Positions 16,262 to 24,022 of a stretch of DNA of 64,000 nt are shown piece by piece. Under the pieces are notes generated by a model. It did no database searches and had not been told where the DNA came from. It was given only the letters and a program-made list of their open reading frames with translations. The DNA is taken from assembly GCF_900111775.1 (NCBI RefSeq), contig NZ_FOJJ01000012.1, positions 62,001 to 126,000 of the forward strand, read 5' to 3'. This DNA is from Desulfuromonas acetexigens (GTDB lineage: Bacteria; Desulfobacterota; Desulfuromonadia; Desulfuromonadales; Trichloromonadaceae). Each line of letters begins with the position of its first letter. The first letter of the stretch is position 1. The translations under genes were made by a program, and so were the position numbers.

Positions 16262-17638
16262 TTAGCGCGAGGTGTCGGTCTTGAAGGCGTCATCCGCCTG
16301 CTGTTTCAGTTCGTCGAAAAAGAGCGCGAAGGCCGGCTGGTTGCGGTGGGCGTTGCCACCGAGCAGAATTTTTGCGCCTTTGCCCTCCGGCTCGATGCGG
16401 GCCCAGAGGCGACGGTGCGAGAGGGTGAAAGCGGCGATGGAGCCGAGCACCAGCAGGGCGCAGCCAAGCCAAACCACCCAGACGCCGGGGTCTTTCTTCA
16501 CCTGCAGGCCGGTGTATTGCTTCTGCTGGTAGTCGAGCAAGGCGAAGCTGAAGGGACTGTCTTTCGGCCCACCGAAGTTGGGGAAGTTTTTTACCACCAC
16601 GAAGGGCGCGCCGTGCTGTCCGTCTGGGGTGTTGATGTGCATTTCCACCGCCGGGCCGAACTGCCCGTAATTGTCCGTATAGCCGGTCACGGCAAAGGAA
16701 TGTCCGCCCGCGAGGGGGTAGTGCCGCCCCTCGGCGACGGTGATTTCCTGCGCTGCGCCGCTCGCCTTGTCGGTTACCCGGATTTTCAGCTGGGGGTTGC
16801 CGGCCGGGCCGTAGCTCGATTGGTAGAGGGTAATCCCTTTGTAGGAGAGAGGATCGTTGACGATGATTTTACGGTCGCTGATGACCTCCTCGCCGTTGTC
16901 GACGATGTCGAGGATGCTCATGAACTCTTTGGGACGATTGGTCCCGTCGTAGTAGGTCACTTCGAAGTCGTCGCAGCGCACCGAAAAGCCGAGGTCGATC
17001 GGCTCCCGCCCGCCCGAAGTCCAGACCTTGCTGGTCATGGTCCCTTCCTCGATATTGACGAAGGCTTTGAATCCCCAAAGATTACCGATGATCGCGCCGA
17101 TGAAGATGATCAGGATCGACAGGTGGGTCACGTAGACGCTGAAGCGCGACCAGGGATGTTTTTCGGCATAGAGATGGATGCGCCCGTCGGCCTCGGTCAC
17201 GACGGGGGCGGCCAGCGCTTCGCCGAGGAAGGAAACCAGGCGATCGCGAGCAGCTTCCGGCGTCTGCGACACGCGCAGTTCGTGGCGGTTGCTCAGGCTG
17301 TTGTAGTGGCCGTCGTCGGCCACCGTCACCGGCTCGAAGGCCTGCTTCCAGACCCGGGGCAGGCGTTTGAGCGAGCAGGTGGTCAGGTTCAGGGCGAAGA
17401 TGCCGAGCAACGCCAGGAACCACCAGGAGTGGTACATGTCGTAGAAGTTCAGCATCTCAAAGAGGCGGTGCAGGGTTTCACCGTAAAACTGCTGATATTC
17501 CTGCGGGGAGCGATTCTGCTGGATCAGCGTGCCGATGATCGAGGTGGCGGCGAGCAGAATGAGCAGTACGATAGTCAGCTTCAGGGAGGCGAAAAAATCC
17601 CAGAGGATATCGATAAACGAGCGTTTTTCTTTGGTCAC
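16262..17638 (-). CDS. resB: ResB, cytochrome c maturation protein
   Basis: ResB is the second half of System II cytochrome c biogenesis, forming a complex with the CcsB/ResC protein. The 458-residue product has membrane segments near residues 13-35, 70-90 and 145-165, a large periplasmic domain of about 230 residues, and a last membrane segment (WVVWLGCALLVLGSIAAFTL) near residue 395. That is the standard ResB topology. Translation appears to start at a GTG (17638) preceded by CAGGAG. It leads the resB-ccsB operon. Confidence 0.93.
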   Translation of the reverse strand: MTKEKRSFIDILWDFFASLKLTIVLLILLAATSIIGTLIQQNRSPQEYQQFYGETLHRLFEMLNFYDMYHSWWFLALLGIFALNLTTCSLKRLPRVWKQAFEPVTVADDGHYNSLSNRHELRVSQTPEAARDRLVSFLGEALAAPVVTEADGRIHLYAEKHPWSRFSVYVTHLSILIIFIGAIIGNLWGFKAFVNIEEGTMTSKVWTSGGREPIDLGFSVRCDDFEVTYYDGTNRPKEFMSILDIVDNGEEVISDRKIIVNDPLSYKGITLYQSSYGPAGNPQLKIRVTDKASGAAQEITVAEGRHYPLAGGHSFAVTGYTDNYGQFGPAVEMHINTPDGQHGAPFVVVKNFPNFGGPKDSPFSFALLDYQQKQYTGLQVKKDPGVWVVWLGCALLVLGSIAAFTLSHRRLWARIEPEGKGAKILLGGNAHRNQPAFALFFDELKQQADDAFKTDTSR

Positions 17639-17731
17639 GGGGAAGACTCCTGACGAAAAGATGGAGCGAGCAGATCGGGGCGCGGCCCGATCCCGGGGTT
17701 GACGCCATGCCGGGGCTATCGGCTAAACAAT

Positions 17732-17786
17732 GAGGATCTCCCTGTCCGGGTGTCGCTGCGCCGGCAGCGGCGCAGTGAAGATCCTC
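17732..17786. other. Nested inverted repeats upstream of resB
   Basis: GAGGATCT (17732-17739) pairs with AGATCCTC (17779-17786), enclosing a second perfect pair CTGCGCCG (17756-17763) and CGGCGCAG (17768-17775) with loop GCAG. On the minus strand this lies 94 to 148 bases before the resB start, in its probable leader. A further small pair TACATTT-tgag-AAATGTA follows at 17793-17810. The rest of the 244-base gap shows nothing else. Confidence 0.5.
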
Positions 17787-17881
17787 CATCGATACATTTT
17801 GAGAAATGTACCCGGATTTATCCTTCAGACGCAATAGTCAATGGAACAGTCCGCTACTGCGTATTTCCGCGCCCTTCGTTC

Positions 17882-18265
17882 TCAGTCGTTACGCACCACT
17901 TCGATCAGGTAGCCGTCGGGGTCGGCGAGAAAGTAGAACCTGGGCGGCCCGCCGGCCAGACCTTTTAAAGGTTTGGGATTGTAGCCTTGCTCCTGATGGC
18001 GGTGGTGCGAGGCTTCGAGGTCGTCGACGCCGAGGGCCAGGTGGGAATAGCCGTTGCCGAGCTGGTAGGGCTGCTCCTGGTCGTGGTTGTGGGTCAGTTC
18101 CAGTTCGAAGTCTCCTCCGGGCGCTTTCAGGTAGCTGAGGGTGAACTTGTGCTCGGGAAAATCGAGTCGCCGGGCGATCTCAAAGCCGAAGGCGTTCTGA
18201 TAGAATTCTTCGGATTTTTTCATGTCCATAACGCGGATACAGCTGTGAATCATCTGATATTTCAT
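17882..18265 (-). CDS. gloA: Lactoylglutathione lyase-type VOC protein (glyoxalase I)
   Basis: GloA converts the methylglyoxal-thiol adduct to a lactoyl thioester. The 127-residue protein has the two beta-alpha-beta-beta-beta modules of the VOC fold. The four likely metal ligands of bacterial glyoxalase I are present: His7 in MIHSCIRVMD, the Glu of FELELTHN near 55, His in GYSHLALGVDD near 74 and Glu in GYLIEVV near 123. The start has AGGAG at a good distance. It is a single-gene unit facing away from the MarR gene at 18429. Confidence 0.85.
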   Translation of the reverse strand: MKYQMIHSCIRVMDMKKSEEFYQNAFGFEIARRLDFPEHKFTLSYLKAPGGDFELELTHNHDQEQPYQLGNGYSHLALGVDDLEASHHRHQEQGYNPKPLKGLAGGPPRFYFLADPDGYLIEVVRND

Positions 18266-18354
18266 CTCAAGGCTCCTGGTTGCGAGGGTTGATTAACTTC
18301 AGGTGTCGGGCATCATGCCACAGCTTGGGCGAGAAGAAAAGACAGGTCGGTTTT

Positions 18355-18383
18355 TTGACATGGGTGATCGTTTGTGTTTAAAT
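18355..18383 (+). promoter_or_regulatory. Sigma-70-type promoter of the MarR gene
   Basis: A perfect -35 box TTGACA (18355-18360) is followed after 17 bases by TTAAAT (18378-18383), which matches the -10 consensus at four of six positions. It lies about 45 bases before the MarR start. Confidence 0.55.
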
Positions 18384-18390
18384 CGTTCGG

Positions 18391-18411
18391 ATTGAAACTA
18401 TTCATTCAAAT
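18391..18411 (+). promoter_or_regulatory. Putative MarR operator
   Basis: ATTGAA and TTCAAT-like halves form an imperfect inverted repeat, ATTGAAACTATTCATTCAAA plus one base, just after the -10 box and before the marR start. The position is right for autorepression by the MarR protein. This is inferred from symmetry and place only. Confidence 0.4.
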
Positions 18412-18428
18412 TTTTCCCGGGATAGCCC

Positions 18429-19010
18429 ATGAAGACCGAGCGTGATCTGAACAAGACGGCAACGACGGCGGCGGATCATCGCGGTGAGCTGGTCTCTCTG
18501 CACGCATCGCCGCCAATTCCCGCCGGCCAGTACGATCTGCGTATCCTCCAGTCGTTGCGGCGCATCATCCGGGCGATTGAAATCCACTCGCACAAGCTGG
18601 CGCACAGCCACGGCATTACCGGGCCGCAGCTCTCCTGTCTGCTCGCCATCCGCGATCAGGGTAAGCTCACCGCCTCCCAGCTGGCCAAGATCGTCTATCT
18701 CAGCCCCAGTACCCTGGTCGGTATCCTCGATCGTCTGGAAGAAAAGGGGCTGGTCAACCGTTCGCGCAGCGCCCGTGACCGCCGGCAGGTGCTGATCGAG
18801 GCGACCCCGGCCGGGGAGGCGCTGGCCGCCGACGCACCCTCGCTGCTGCAAGATACGCTCAGGGATTCCCTGGCGGCCCTGCCGGAACTGGAGCGGGTCT
18901 CCATTTCCCTCTCCCTCGAAAAAGTCGTTGATCTGATGGAAGCCCGCAGCATTTCCGCCGCGCCGGTTCTGGAGACCGGCCCGCTGAACCCGCCTTCCGG
19001 CGAGCCTTGA
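18429..19010 (+). CDS. MarR-family transcriptional regulator
   Basis: The 193-residue protein holds a winged helix-turn-helix of MarR type: LTASQLAKIVYLSPSTLVGI forms the recognition unit and RSARDRRQVLIEATPAG the wing with its conserved D-R-R. It extends about 45 residues past the usual MarR end with a Pro-rich tail. Its gene is followed within 100 bases by proV on the same strand, so it may control the glycine betaine operon, as MarR-type EctR and GbsR-like proteins do for osmoprotectant genes elsewhere. That link is an inference from position. Confidence 0.85.
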   Translation: MKTERDLNKTATTAADHRGELVSLHASPPIPAGQYDLRILQSLRRIIRAIEIHSHKLAHSHGITGPQLSCLLAIRDQGKLTASQLAKIVYLSPSTLVGILDRLEEKGLVNRSRSARDRRQVLIEATPAGEALAADAPSLLQDTLRDSLAALPELERVSISLSLEKVVDLMEARSISAAPVLETGPLNPPSGEP

Positions 19011-19107
19011 GCCGGCCGTTATCTCTTGAACGTTTCCCTGTTGCCTCGTTTTTTCCCCTGCAATGCAAAGAAATTCAGCTCTTCTAAATCTGTTCGAAAA
19101 GGATTCC

Positions 19108-20289
19108 ATGCATCCGAAAATTACCGTTGAAAACCTCTACAAAATCTTCGGCCCGGGGGCGAAGTCCGGCATCGCCCTGCTCCGCCAGGGCCTCGGCAAG
19201 GAACATCTGCTGCGTGAACACGGCCTGGCCGTCGGTATCAACAATGCCTCATTTTCTATCGAGCCCGGCCAGTTCCTGGTTGTCATGGGCCTCTCCGGCA
19301 GCGGCAAGTCGACCCTCATTCGCTGCTTGAACCGGCTCATCGAGCCGACCGCCGGGAAAATTCTCATCGACGGCGTCGACGTCACCACCCTCGACGAAGC
19401 CGGCCTGCGCCAGGTGCGACAGCACAAATTCGGTATGGTTTTCCAGAAGTTCGCCCTCTTTCCCCACCGCACGGTGCAGCAAAATGCCGAGTACGGTCTG
19501 GAGATCCAGGGCGTTGCACCCGAGGAAAGGGCGCGCAAGGCGCTTGAATCCCTCGATCTGGTCGGGCTCAAGGATTGGGCCGACGCCTACCCCGATCAGC
19601 TCAGCGGCGGCATGCAGCAGCGCGTCGGCCTGGCCCGGGCGCTGGCCCTCGATCCCGACATCCTGCTCATGGACGAAGCCTTCAGTGCCCTCGATCCGCT
19701 CATCCGCCGGGAGATGCAGGACGAATTGCTGGCTCTGCAGAGCCGGGTGAACAAGACCATCGTCTTTATCACCCACGATCTCGATGAAGCTCTCAAGCTC
19801 GGCGACACGATCATCATCATGAAGGACGGCGTCATCGTCCAACAGGGAACGCCGGAAGAGATCCTCACCAACCCGGCGGATGACTACGTGGAAAAGTTCA
19901 TCGAGGATGTGGATGTCTCCAAGGTCCTCACCGCCGAAACGGTCATGCACAAGGCGACCGCCGTCACCTTTCCCAAGGACGGCCCCAAGACCGCCCTGCA
20001 CAAGATGAAGGAAATCGGCACCTCCAGTATCCTGGTGGTCGATAAGGAGCGACGCCTGCTCGGCATCGTTCACGCCGAGGATGCCTCGCGCCTGGCCAAG
20101 GCCGGCGAAACGAGCCTCGAAGCGATCATCGTCCGCGACATTCCCCGGGTCGAGCCGGGGACGGCCCTGCAAGAGCTCTTTTCGATCGAGTCCTTCCCCG
20201 TGATCGTCGTCAATGAAGAGCAAAAGCTCAAGGGGATTATCGTGCGCGGCGCGCTGCTGGCCGCCATGGCCGAAGGGAGGAGCAACTGA
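19108..20289 (+). CDS. proV: Glycine betaine/proline ABC transporter, ATPase (ProV)
   Basis: ProV powers uptake of glycine betaine or proline betaine during osmotic stress. The 393-residue protein has Walker A GLSGSGKSTLIRCL near residue 60, the signature LSGGMQQRVGLARAL near 164 and Walker B ILLMDEAFSALDP near 185. Two CBS domains at the C-terminus (about 275-390) are typical of ProV and OpuA ATPases and sense ionic strength. An open frame extends to 19063, but the ATG at 19108 behind AAAAGGA fits alignment with the family start. Its stop overlaps the proW start. Confidence 0.94.
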   Translation: MHPKITVENLYKIFGPGAKSGIALLRQGLGKEHLLREHGLAVGINNASFSIEPGQFLVVMGLSGSGKSTLIRCLNRLIEPTAGKILIDGVDVTTLDEAGLRQVRQHKFGMVFQKFALFPHRTVQQNAEYGLEIQGVAPEERARKALESLDLVGLKDWADAYPDQLSGGMQQRVGLARALALDPDILLMDEAFSALDPLIRREMQDELLALQSRVNKTIVFITHDLDEALKLGDTIIIMKDGVIVQQGTPEEILTNPADDYVEKFIEDVDVSKVLTAETVMHKATAVTFPKDGPKTALHKMKEIGTSSILVVDKERRLLGIVHAEDASRLAKAGETSLEAIIVRDIPRVEPGTALQELFSIESFPVIVVNEEQKLKGIIVRGALLAAMAEGRSN

Positions 20290-21128
20290 TGGAGATGCCG
20301 CTGCCCAAATTTCCCCTCGGGGCGATGGTGGAAAGCACCATCGATTTTTTTACCGATCATTTCGCCTTTATCACCAAAGGGTTGTCGAAGATCACCGAGG
20401 TCGGTATCGACGCCCTGGTCGACGGCATGCTTTTTCTTCCCCCCCCGTTGCTGATTTTGCTCTTCGCGGCCCTGGCGTTCTGGTTGAGCACCCGCCGTAT
20501 CGCCCTCTTTACCCTGCTGGGACTGCTTTTTATCTGGAACCTCGGGCTCTGGGAGCCGACCGTTTCGACCATCGCCCTGGTTCTCATCGCCACCCTGGTG
20601 GCGGTCGTCATCGGCATCCCCATCGGAATTATGGCGGCCCTGTTCAACCCGGTGCATCGGGTGACCATGCCGGTCCTCGACTTCATGCAGACGATGCCGG
20701 CCTTCGTCTATCTGATTCCGGCCATCCCCTTTTTCGGCCTCGGGCCGGTTTCGGCCATCTTCGCCACGGTGATTTTCGCCATGCCGCCGGCGATTCGCAT
20801 GACCTGCCTCGGTATCGAGCAGGTGCCGGCCGATCTCATCGAGGCGGCCGACGCTTTCGGTTCCAATCGTTCGCAAAAGCTCTTCAAAGTCCAGTTGCCC
20901 CTGGCCAAGGGGACGATCATGGCCGGTGTCAACCAGACCATCATGCTCTCGCTGTCGATGGTCGTTATCGCCGCTATGATCGGTGCCGGCGGCCTCGGCG
21001 GCGAAGTCTGGAAGGCGATTCAGCGGCTTAAGCCGGGGATGGGTTTCGAGGCCGGCCTCGGCGTGGTGATCGTCGCCATCATCCTCGACCGCATCACTCA
21101 GCGCATCGGCCGTGACAGCCGCAGCTGA
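20289..21128 (+). CDS. proW: Glycine betaine/proline ABC transporter, permease (ProW)
   Basis: ProW is the membrane subunit of the ProU-type osmoprotectant importer. The 279-residue protein has about six membrane segments and the EAA loop that docks onto the ATPase, visible as EAADAFGSNRSQKLFKVQLP near residue 190. The family stretch DFMQTMPAFVYLIPAIPFFG is also present. The start codon overlaps the proV stop by one base. A 49-residue lipoprotein gene separates it from proX. Confidence 0.95.
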   Translation: MEMPLPKFPLGAMVESTIDFFTDHFAFITKGLSKITEVGIDALVDGMLFLPPPLLILLFAALAFWLSTRRIALFTLLGLLFIWNLGLWEPTVSTIALVLIATLVAVVIGIPIGIMAALFNPVHRVTMPVLDFMQTMPAFVYLIPAIPFFGLGPVSAIFATVIFAMPPAIRMTCLGIEQVPADLIEAADAFGSNRSQKLFKVQLPLAKGTIMAGVNQTIMLSLSMVVIAAMIGAGGLGGEVWKAIQRLKPGMGFEAGLGVVIVAIILDRITQRIGRDSRS

Positions 21129-21164
21129 GCCCTTTTGAGCCCCGAGAAGAAAGGATCTTTGCCC

Positions 21165-21314
21165 ATGAAACGTCTATCCCTGCGCGCTGTTATCCTCCTC
21201 AGTCTGTTTCTGTTGAGCGCCTGCGCCAGTACCCAGGGCGCAGCGGAAAATGCCCCCCGGGTCAAATGTCCGGCCTGCGGGTATGAGTTCACCGCGCCGC
21301 CCCACGGTCGTTAG
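21165..21314 (+). CDS. Small lipoprotein with CPxCG zinc-ribbon half
   Basis: An unusually short open frame of 49 residues begins at ATG 21165 behind AAAGGA and ends in TAG at 21314. Its first 20 residues, MKRLSLRAVILLSLFLLSAC, are a textbook lipoprotein signal with lipobox LSAC. The mature part of about 30 residues holds one CPACGYEF knuckle, the sort of pair that makes half a zinc ribbon, so two copies or a partner might share a metal. I do not recognise a family. It lies inside the ProU operon between proW and proX, which suggests a role at the importer or in the envelope under osmotic stress. Confidence 0.7.
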   Translation: MKRLSLRAVILLSLFLLSACASTQGAAENAPRVKCPACGYEFTAPPHGR

Positions 21315-21392
21315 TAGGCTGTTGAAGAGCGCGGCATTTATACCAAGCCGCTGCACAACTGCCATCTACCCCTTTTCCGGAGGAAGTTCCCG

Positions 21393-22274
21393 ATGAAACG
21401 TATTCTGCTGATTAGCCTGCTCTGTTTCACTTCATTGCTTTGGTCCTGTACTCAGGAGCAAAACGCGGATGGCACGAAAGCGGCCGCGCCGGAGGCCAAG
21501 AAAGAGGTGACCCTCGTCTATGTCGAATGGGTCGCCGAAGTCGCCAGTACCAACGTCATGCGCGTTGTTCTGGAAGAACTCGGCTACAAGGTGAAAACCC
21601 TGCCGGTGGGCGCCGCCGCCATGTGGCAGTCGCTCGGCAGCCGCGATGCCGACGCCATGACCTCGGCCTGGCTGCCGACCACCCACGGCCATTATCTTGA
21701 AGAAGTGCGGGAAAATGTGGAAGACCTCGGCCCGAATCTCGTCGGCACCCGTATCGGTTTGGTCGTTCCCAAGTATGTGGAGATCGACTCCATCGCCGAG
21801 CTCGACGCCCACGCCGACAAGTTTTCCGGCCGCATCATCGGCATCGATCCCGGCGCCGGGATCATGAGCCTGACGGAAAAAGCCATCGAGGAGTACGGGA
21901 TCAAAAATCTGCGCCTGGTGGAAGGCAGCGGCGCGACCATGACCGCGGCCCTGTCCGACGAGATCAAGAACAACAACTGGGCGGTGGTTACCGGCTGGAC
22001 CCCCCACTGGAAATTTGCCCGCTGGGAACTCAAGTACCTGGAAGATCCCAAGGGGATTTACGGTGGCGCAGAGACGATCAACACCATCGTGCGCAAGGGG
22101 CTCAAGGAAGAGCAGCCCGAGGTTTACGCCCTGCTCGACAACTTCAACTGGACCGCGGCCCAATGCGAAGAGCTGATTGCCGCCAACCAGGAAGATGGCG
22201 CCGACCCTTACGTCAACGCCAAGGCCTGGGTGGAAAGGCATCGTGATCTGGTCAACAGCTGGCTCGGCAAGTAA
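21393..22274 (+). CDS. proX: Glycine betaine-binding lipoprotein (ProX/OpuAC)
   Basis: This is the substrate-binding protein of the ProU-type importer. The N-terminus MKRILLISLLCFTSLLWSCT has lipobox LWSC, so unlike enteric ProX it is membrane anchored. The OpuAC domain follows with VYVEWVAEVASTNVMRVVLE, MWQSLGSRDADAMTSAWLPT and WAVVTGWTPHWKFARWELKY. Tryptophans in these segments are candidates for the aromatic cage that holds the trimethylammonium group. At 293 residues the length is normal. The porin gene follows closely. Confidence 0.93.
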   Translation: MKRILLISLLCFTSLLWSCTQEQNADGTKAAAPEAKKEVTLVYVEWVAEVASTNVMRVVLEELGYKVKTLPVGAAAMWQSLGSRDADAMTSAWLPTTHGHYLEEVRENVEDLGPNLVGTRIGLVVPKYVEIDSIAELDAHADKFSGRIIGIDPGAGIMSLTEKAIEEYGIKNLRLVEGSGATMTAALSDEIKNNNWAVVTGWTPHWKFARWELKYLEDPKGIYGGAETINTIVRKGLKEEQPEVYALLDNFNWTAAQCEELIAANQEDGADPYVNAKAWVERHRDLVNSWLGK

Positions 22275-22302
22275 GGCCGCATAAATGAAGAGGAGGACTC
22301 CC

Positions 22303-23655
22303 GTGTTGACCTATTTACGCCTGCCATTGTTCTTGTGCGCTCTCGCCGGCTGGGCCTTGATCGCTCTGCCTTCCCCGGCCCTGGCCGGGGAGACGGTGCC
22401 CATCGAAGAGTTCAACGCCCTGAAGGATCGGGTCGCCGAACTGGAAGCTCTGCTGTTGCGCGGCCAGGGGGGGGCGGCGACGCCGGCGCCTCAGGCTGCC
22501 GCCGCGCCGGTTGCGGTGGAGCAGAAAGTTGAAGCCCCCTCGGAAGGCGAAACCGTCGCCGTCGCCGCGACTGAGGAAGAAGCCGAAACGACGGATCATC
22601 TCAAAGTCGGCGGCGCCTTGCGGATGAACTACACCTACAATGACGATGATCGCTGGCACGAGGACGGCAAAGAGAAGGGAGGCGATTTCAAATTCGATCT
22701 CTTCCGGCTCGACGTCAACGGTTCGTACAATGACGTGCAGCTCTCCGCCCAGTATCGTTTCATGGAGGATCAGCATTTTATCCATCACGGCTGGCTCGGC
22801 TACAACCTCAGCGACGAAACCGGCGTGCAGCTTGGCCTGACCCAGGTTCCCTTCGGCCTGCTTCCCTACGCTTCCCACAACTTCTGGTTCGGTCTTCCCT
22901 ACTATCTCGGCCTGGAGGACGATTACGATCTGGGTCTGAAGCTGCTCCATCAGAACGGCCCCTGGGATCTGCAACTGGCCTTCTTCAAAAATGCCGATTT
23001 CGGCAATGCCTCCGACCTGGAGCGTTATTCCTATGACATCGTCAAGGAAGGCGACCAGCAGAACGAAGAGAGCAACCAGATCAACGCCCGCCTCGCTTAT
23101 CGCCTCGATCACGGCGATCTGGGCAATACGGAATTCGGCGTCTCCGGCCAGTGGGGGCAACTCTACAACGGCGACACCGGGCGCAACGGCGACCATTGGG
23201 CCGCCGCCGCCCATGTCAACGGCACCTATGGGCCCTTCAACCTGATGCTGGAGGCGATCGAGTACGAGCACAATCCGAAAAATCCCGCCGGGGTCAGCGA
23301 CAAGACGGTGCGCATGGGCGCCTTTGGCTGGGGGCATGACGTCGCCGCCAAGGGGACGGTCTACGTCGCCGGGTTGAGCTACGACGTGCCGGTGAGCTGG
23401 GGGCCGGTCAGCAAGCTGACCTTCTATAACGACTACAGCCGCCTGGTGAAGGCCGAAGAGGACTTCGAGGATTCGGAGATCAATACCCTCGGCTGCCTGG
23501 TTACCGCCGGTCCCGTTTACACCTACATCGACTTCATCATGGGCAAGAACGCCACCTGGATCGGCAGCATTGGCGAAGACGGCTTCGGTGCCGGACGCCA
23601 TCGTGATGAAGGCTGGAATACCAAGTTCAATATCAATGTCGGTTACTATTTCTAA
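22303..23655 (+). CDS. Outer-membrane porin in the glycine betaine operon
   Basis: After a signal peptide ending in SPALAGE, a short coiled coil (VPIEEFNALKDRVAELEALL) and a Pro/Ala linker are followed by about 350 residues of alternating beta strands ending in NINVGYYF, a C-terminal Phe signal for barrel insertion. Coiled coil plus barrel is the design of trimeric porins anchored to the wall. The GTG at 22303 with GAGGAGG at a good distance is preferred over the ATG at 22285. Its place right after proX suggests it lets osmoprotectants through the outer membrane, which is an inference. The precise porin family is not clear. Confidence 0.8.
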   Translation: MLTYLRLPLFLCALAGWALIALPSPALAGETVPIEEFNALKDRVAELEALLLRGQGGAATPAPQAAAAPVAVEQKVEAPSEGETVAVAATEEEAETTDHLKVGGALRMNYTYNDDDRWHEDGKEKGGDFKFDLFRLDVNGSYNDVQLSAQYRFMEDQHFIHHGWLGYNLSDETGVQLGLTQVPFGLLPYASHNFWFGLPYYLGLEDDYDLGLKLLHQNGPWDLQLAFFKNADFGNASDLERYSYDIVKEGDQQNEESNQINARLAYRLDHGDLGNTEFGVSGQWGQLYNGDTGRNGDHWAAAAHVNGTYGPFNLMLEAIEYEHNPKNPAGVSDKTVRMGAFGWGHDVAAKGTVYVAGLSYDVPVSWGPVSKLTFYNDYSRLVKAEEDFEDSEINTLGCLVTAGPVYTYIDFIMGKNATWIGSIGEDGFGAGRHRDEGWNTKFNINVGYYF

Positions 23656-23703
23656 TCGGAAAAATTCGGATGGAACGGCGCCTCGCTGTTCGGGAGGCGC
23701 CTC

Positions 23704-23889
23704 ATGAGTCTCATTATTGCGATTCCCGTCGGGTTGCTTTGCCTTTACCTCTCCTGGCTGAGCATCGGCAAGAACTCGCGGACCAGCCTGGTTCTGTTGC
23801 TCGTCGGCTGCGCCGCTCTGGGCGGCAGCTTTCTGATCATTCTGGTCAGTTGGCTTTTATGGCCCGAATTCTCTTCCGCCATGCCTTGA
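23704..23889 (+). CDS. Small two-segment membrane protein
   Basis: This 61-residue protein has two hydrophobic segments (residues 2-20 and 29-52) joined by a short loop SIGKNSRT. GGGAGG lies 7 bases before the start. A strong terminator follows 4 bases after the stop, so it is probably the last gene of the ProU operon. I do not recognise a family; small proteins of this kind often sit beside a transporter or sensor. Confidence 0.6.
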   Translation: MSLIIAIPVGLLCLYLSWLSIGKNSRTSLVLLLVGCAALGGSFLIILVSWLLWPEFSSAMP

Positions 23890-23892
23890 AAA

Positions 23893-23930
23893 AGCGGCAC
23901 CCCGTTCAATACGGGGTGCCGCTATTTTCT
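23893..23930 (+). terminator. Rho-independent terminator of the ProU operon
   Basis: AGCGGCACCCCG (23893-23904) and CGGGGTGCCGCT (23912-23923) pair perfectly across a seven-base loop, followed by ATTTTCT. Confidence 0.8.
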
Positions 23931-23937
23931 GAATCTC

Positions 23938-23958
23938 CTCACCCCTTACCCCTCACCG
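23938..23958. repeat. Heptanucleotide array (CTCACCC type)
   Basis: Three seven-base units, CTCACCC, CTTACCC and CTCACCG, lie just after the ProU terminator. Confidence 0.55.
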
Positions 23959-24022
23959 ATTCAACATATTTCCCCGGCCTCGGTTAGAATGAAGGGACAT
24001 CCCCCTTTCCTGCCGAGGCCCC

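Noticed and set aside
21315-21392. AGGCTGTTGAAGAGCG as an arm of a dispersed palindrome
   Set aside because: It resembles the end of a repeat seen in related genomes, but no second arm is found nearby.
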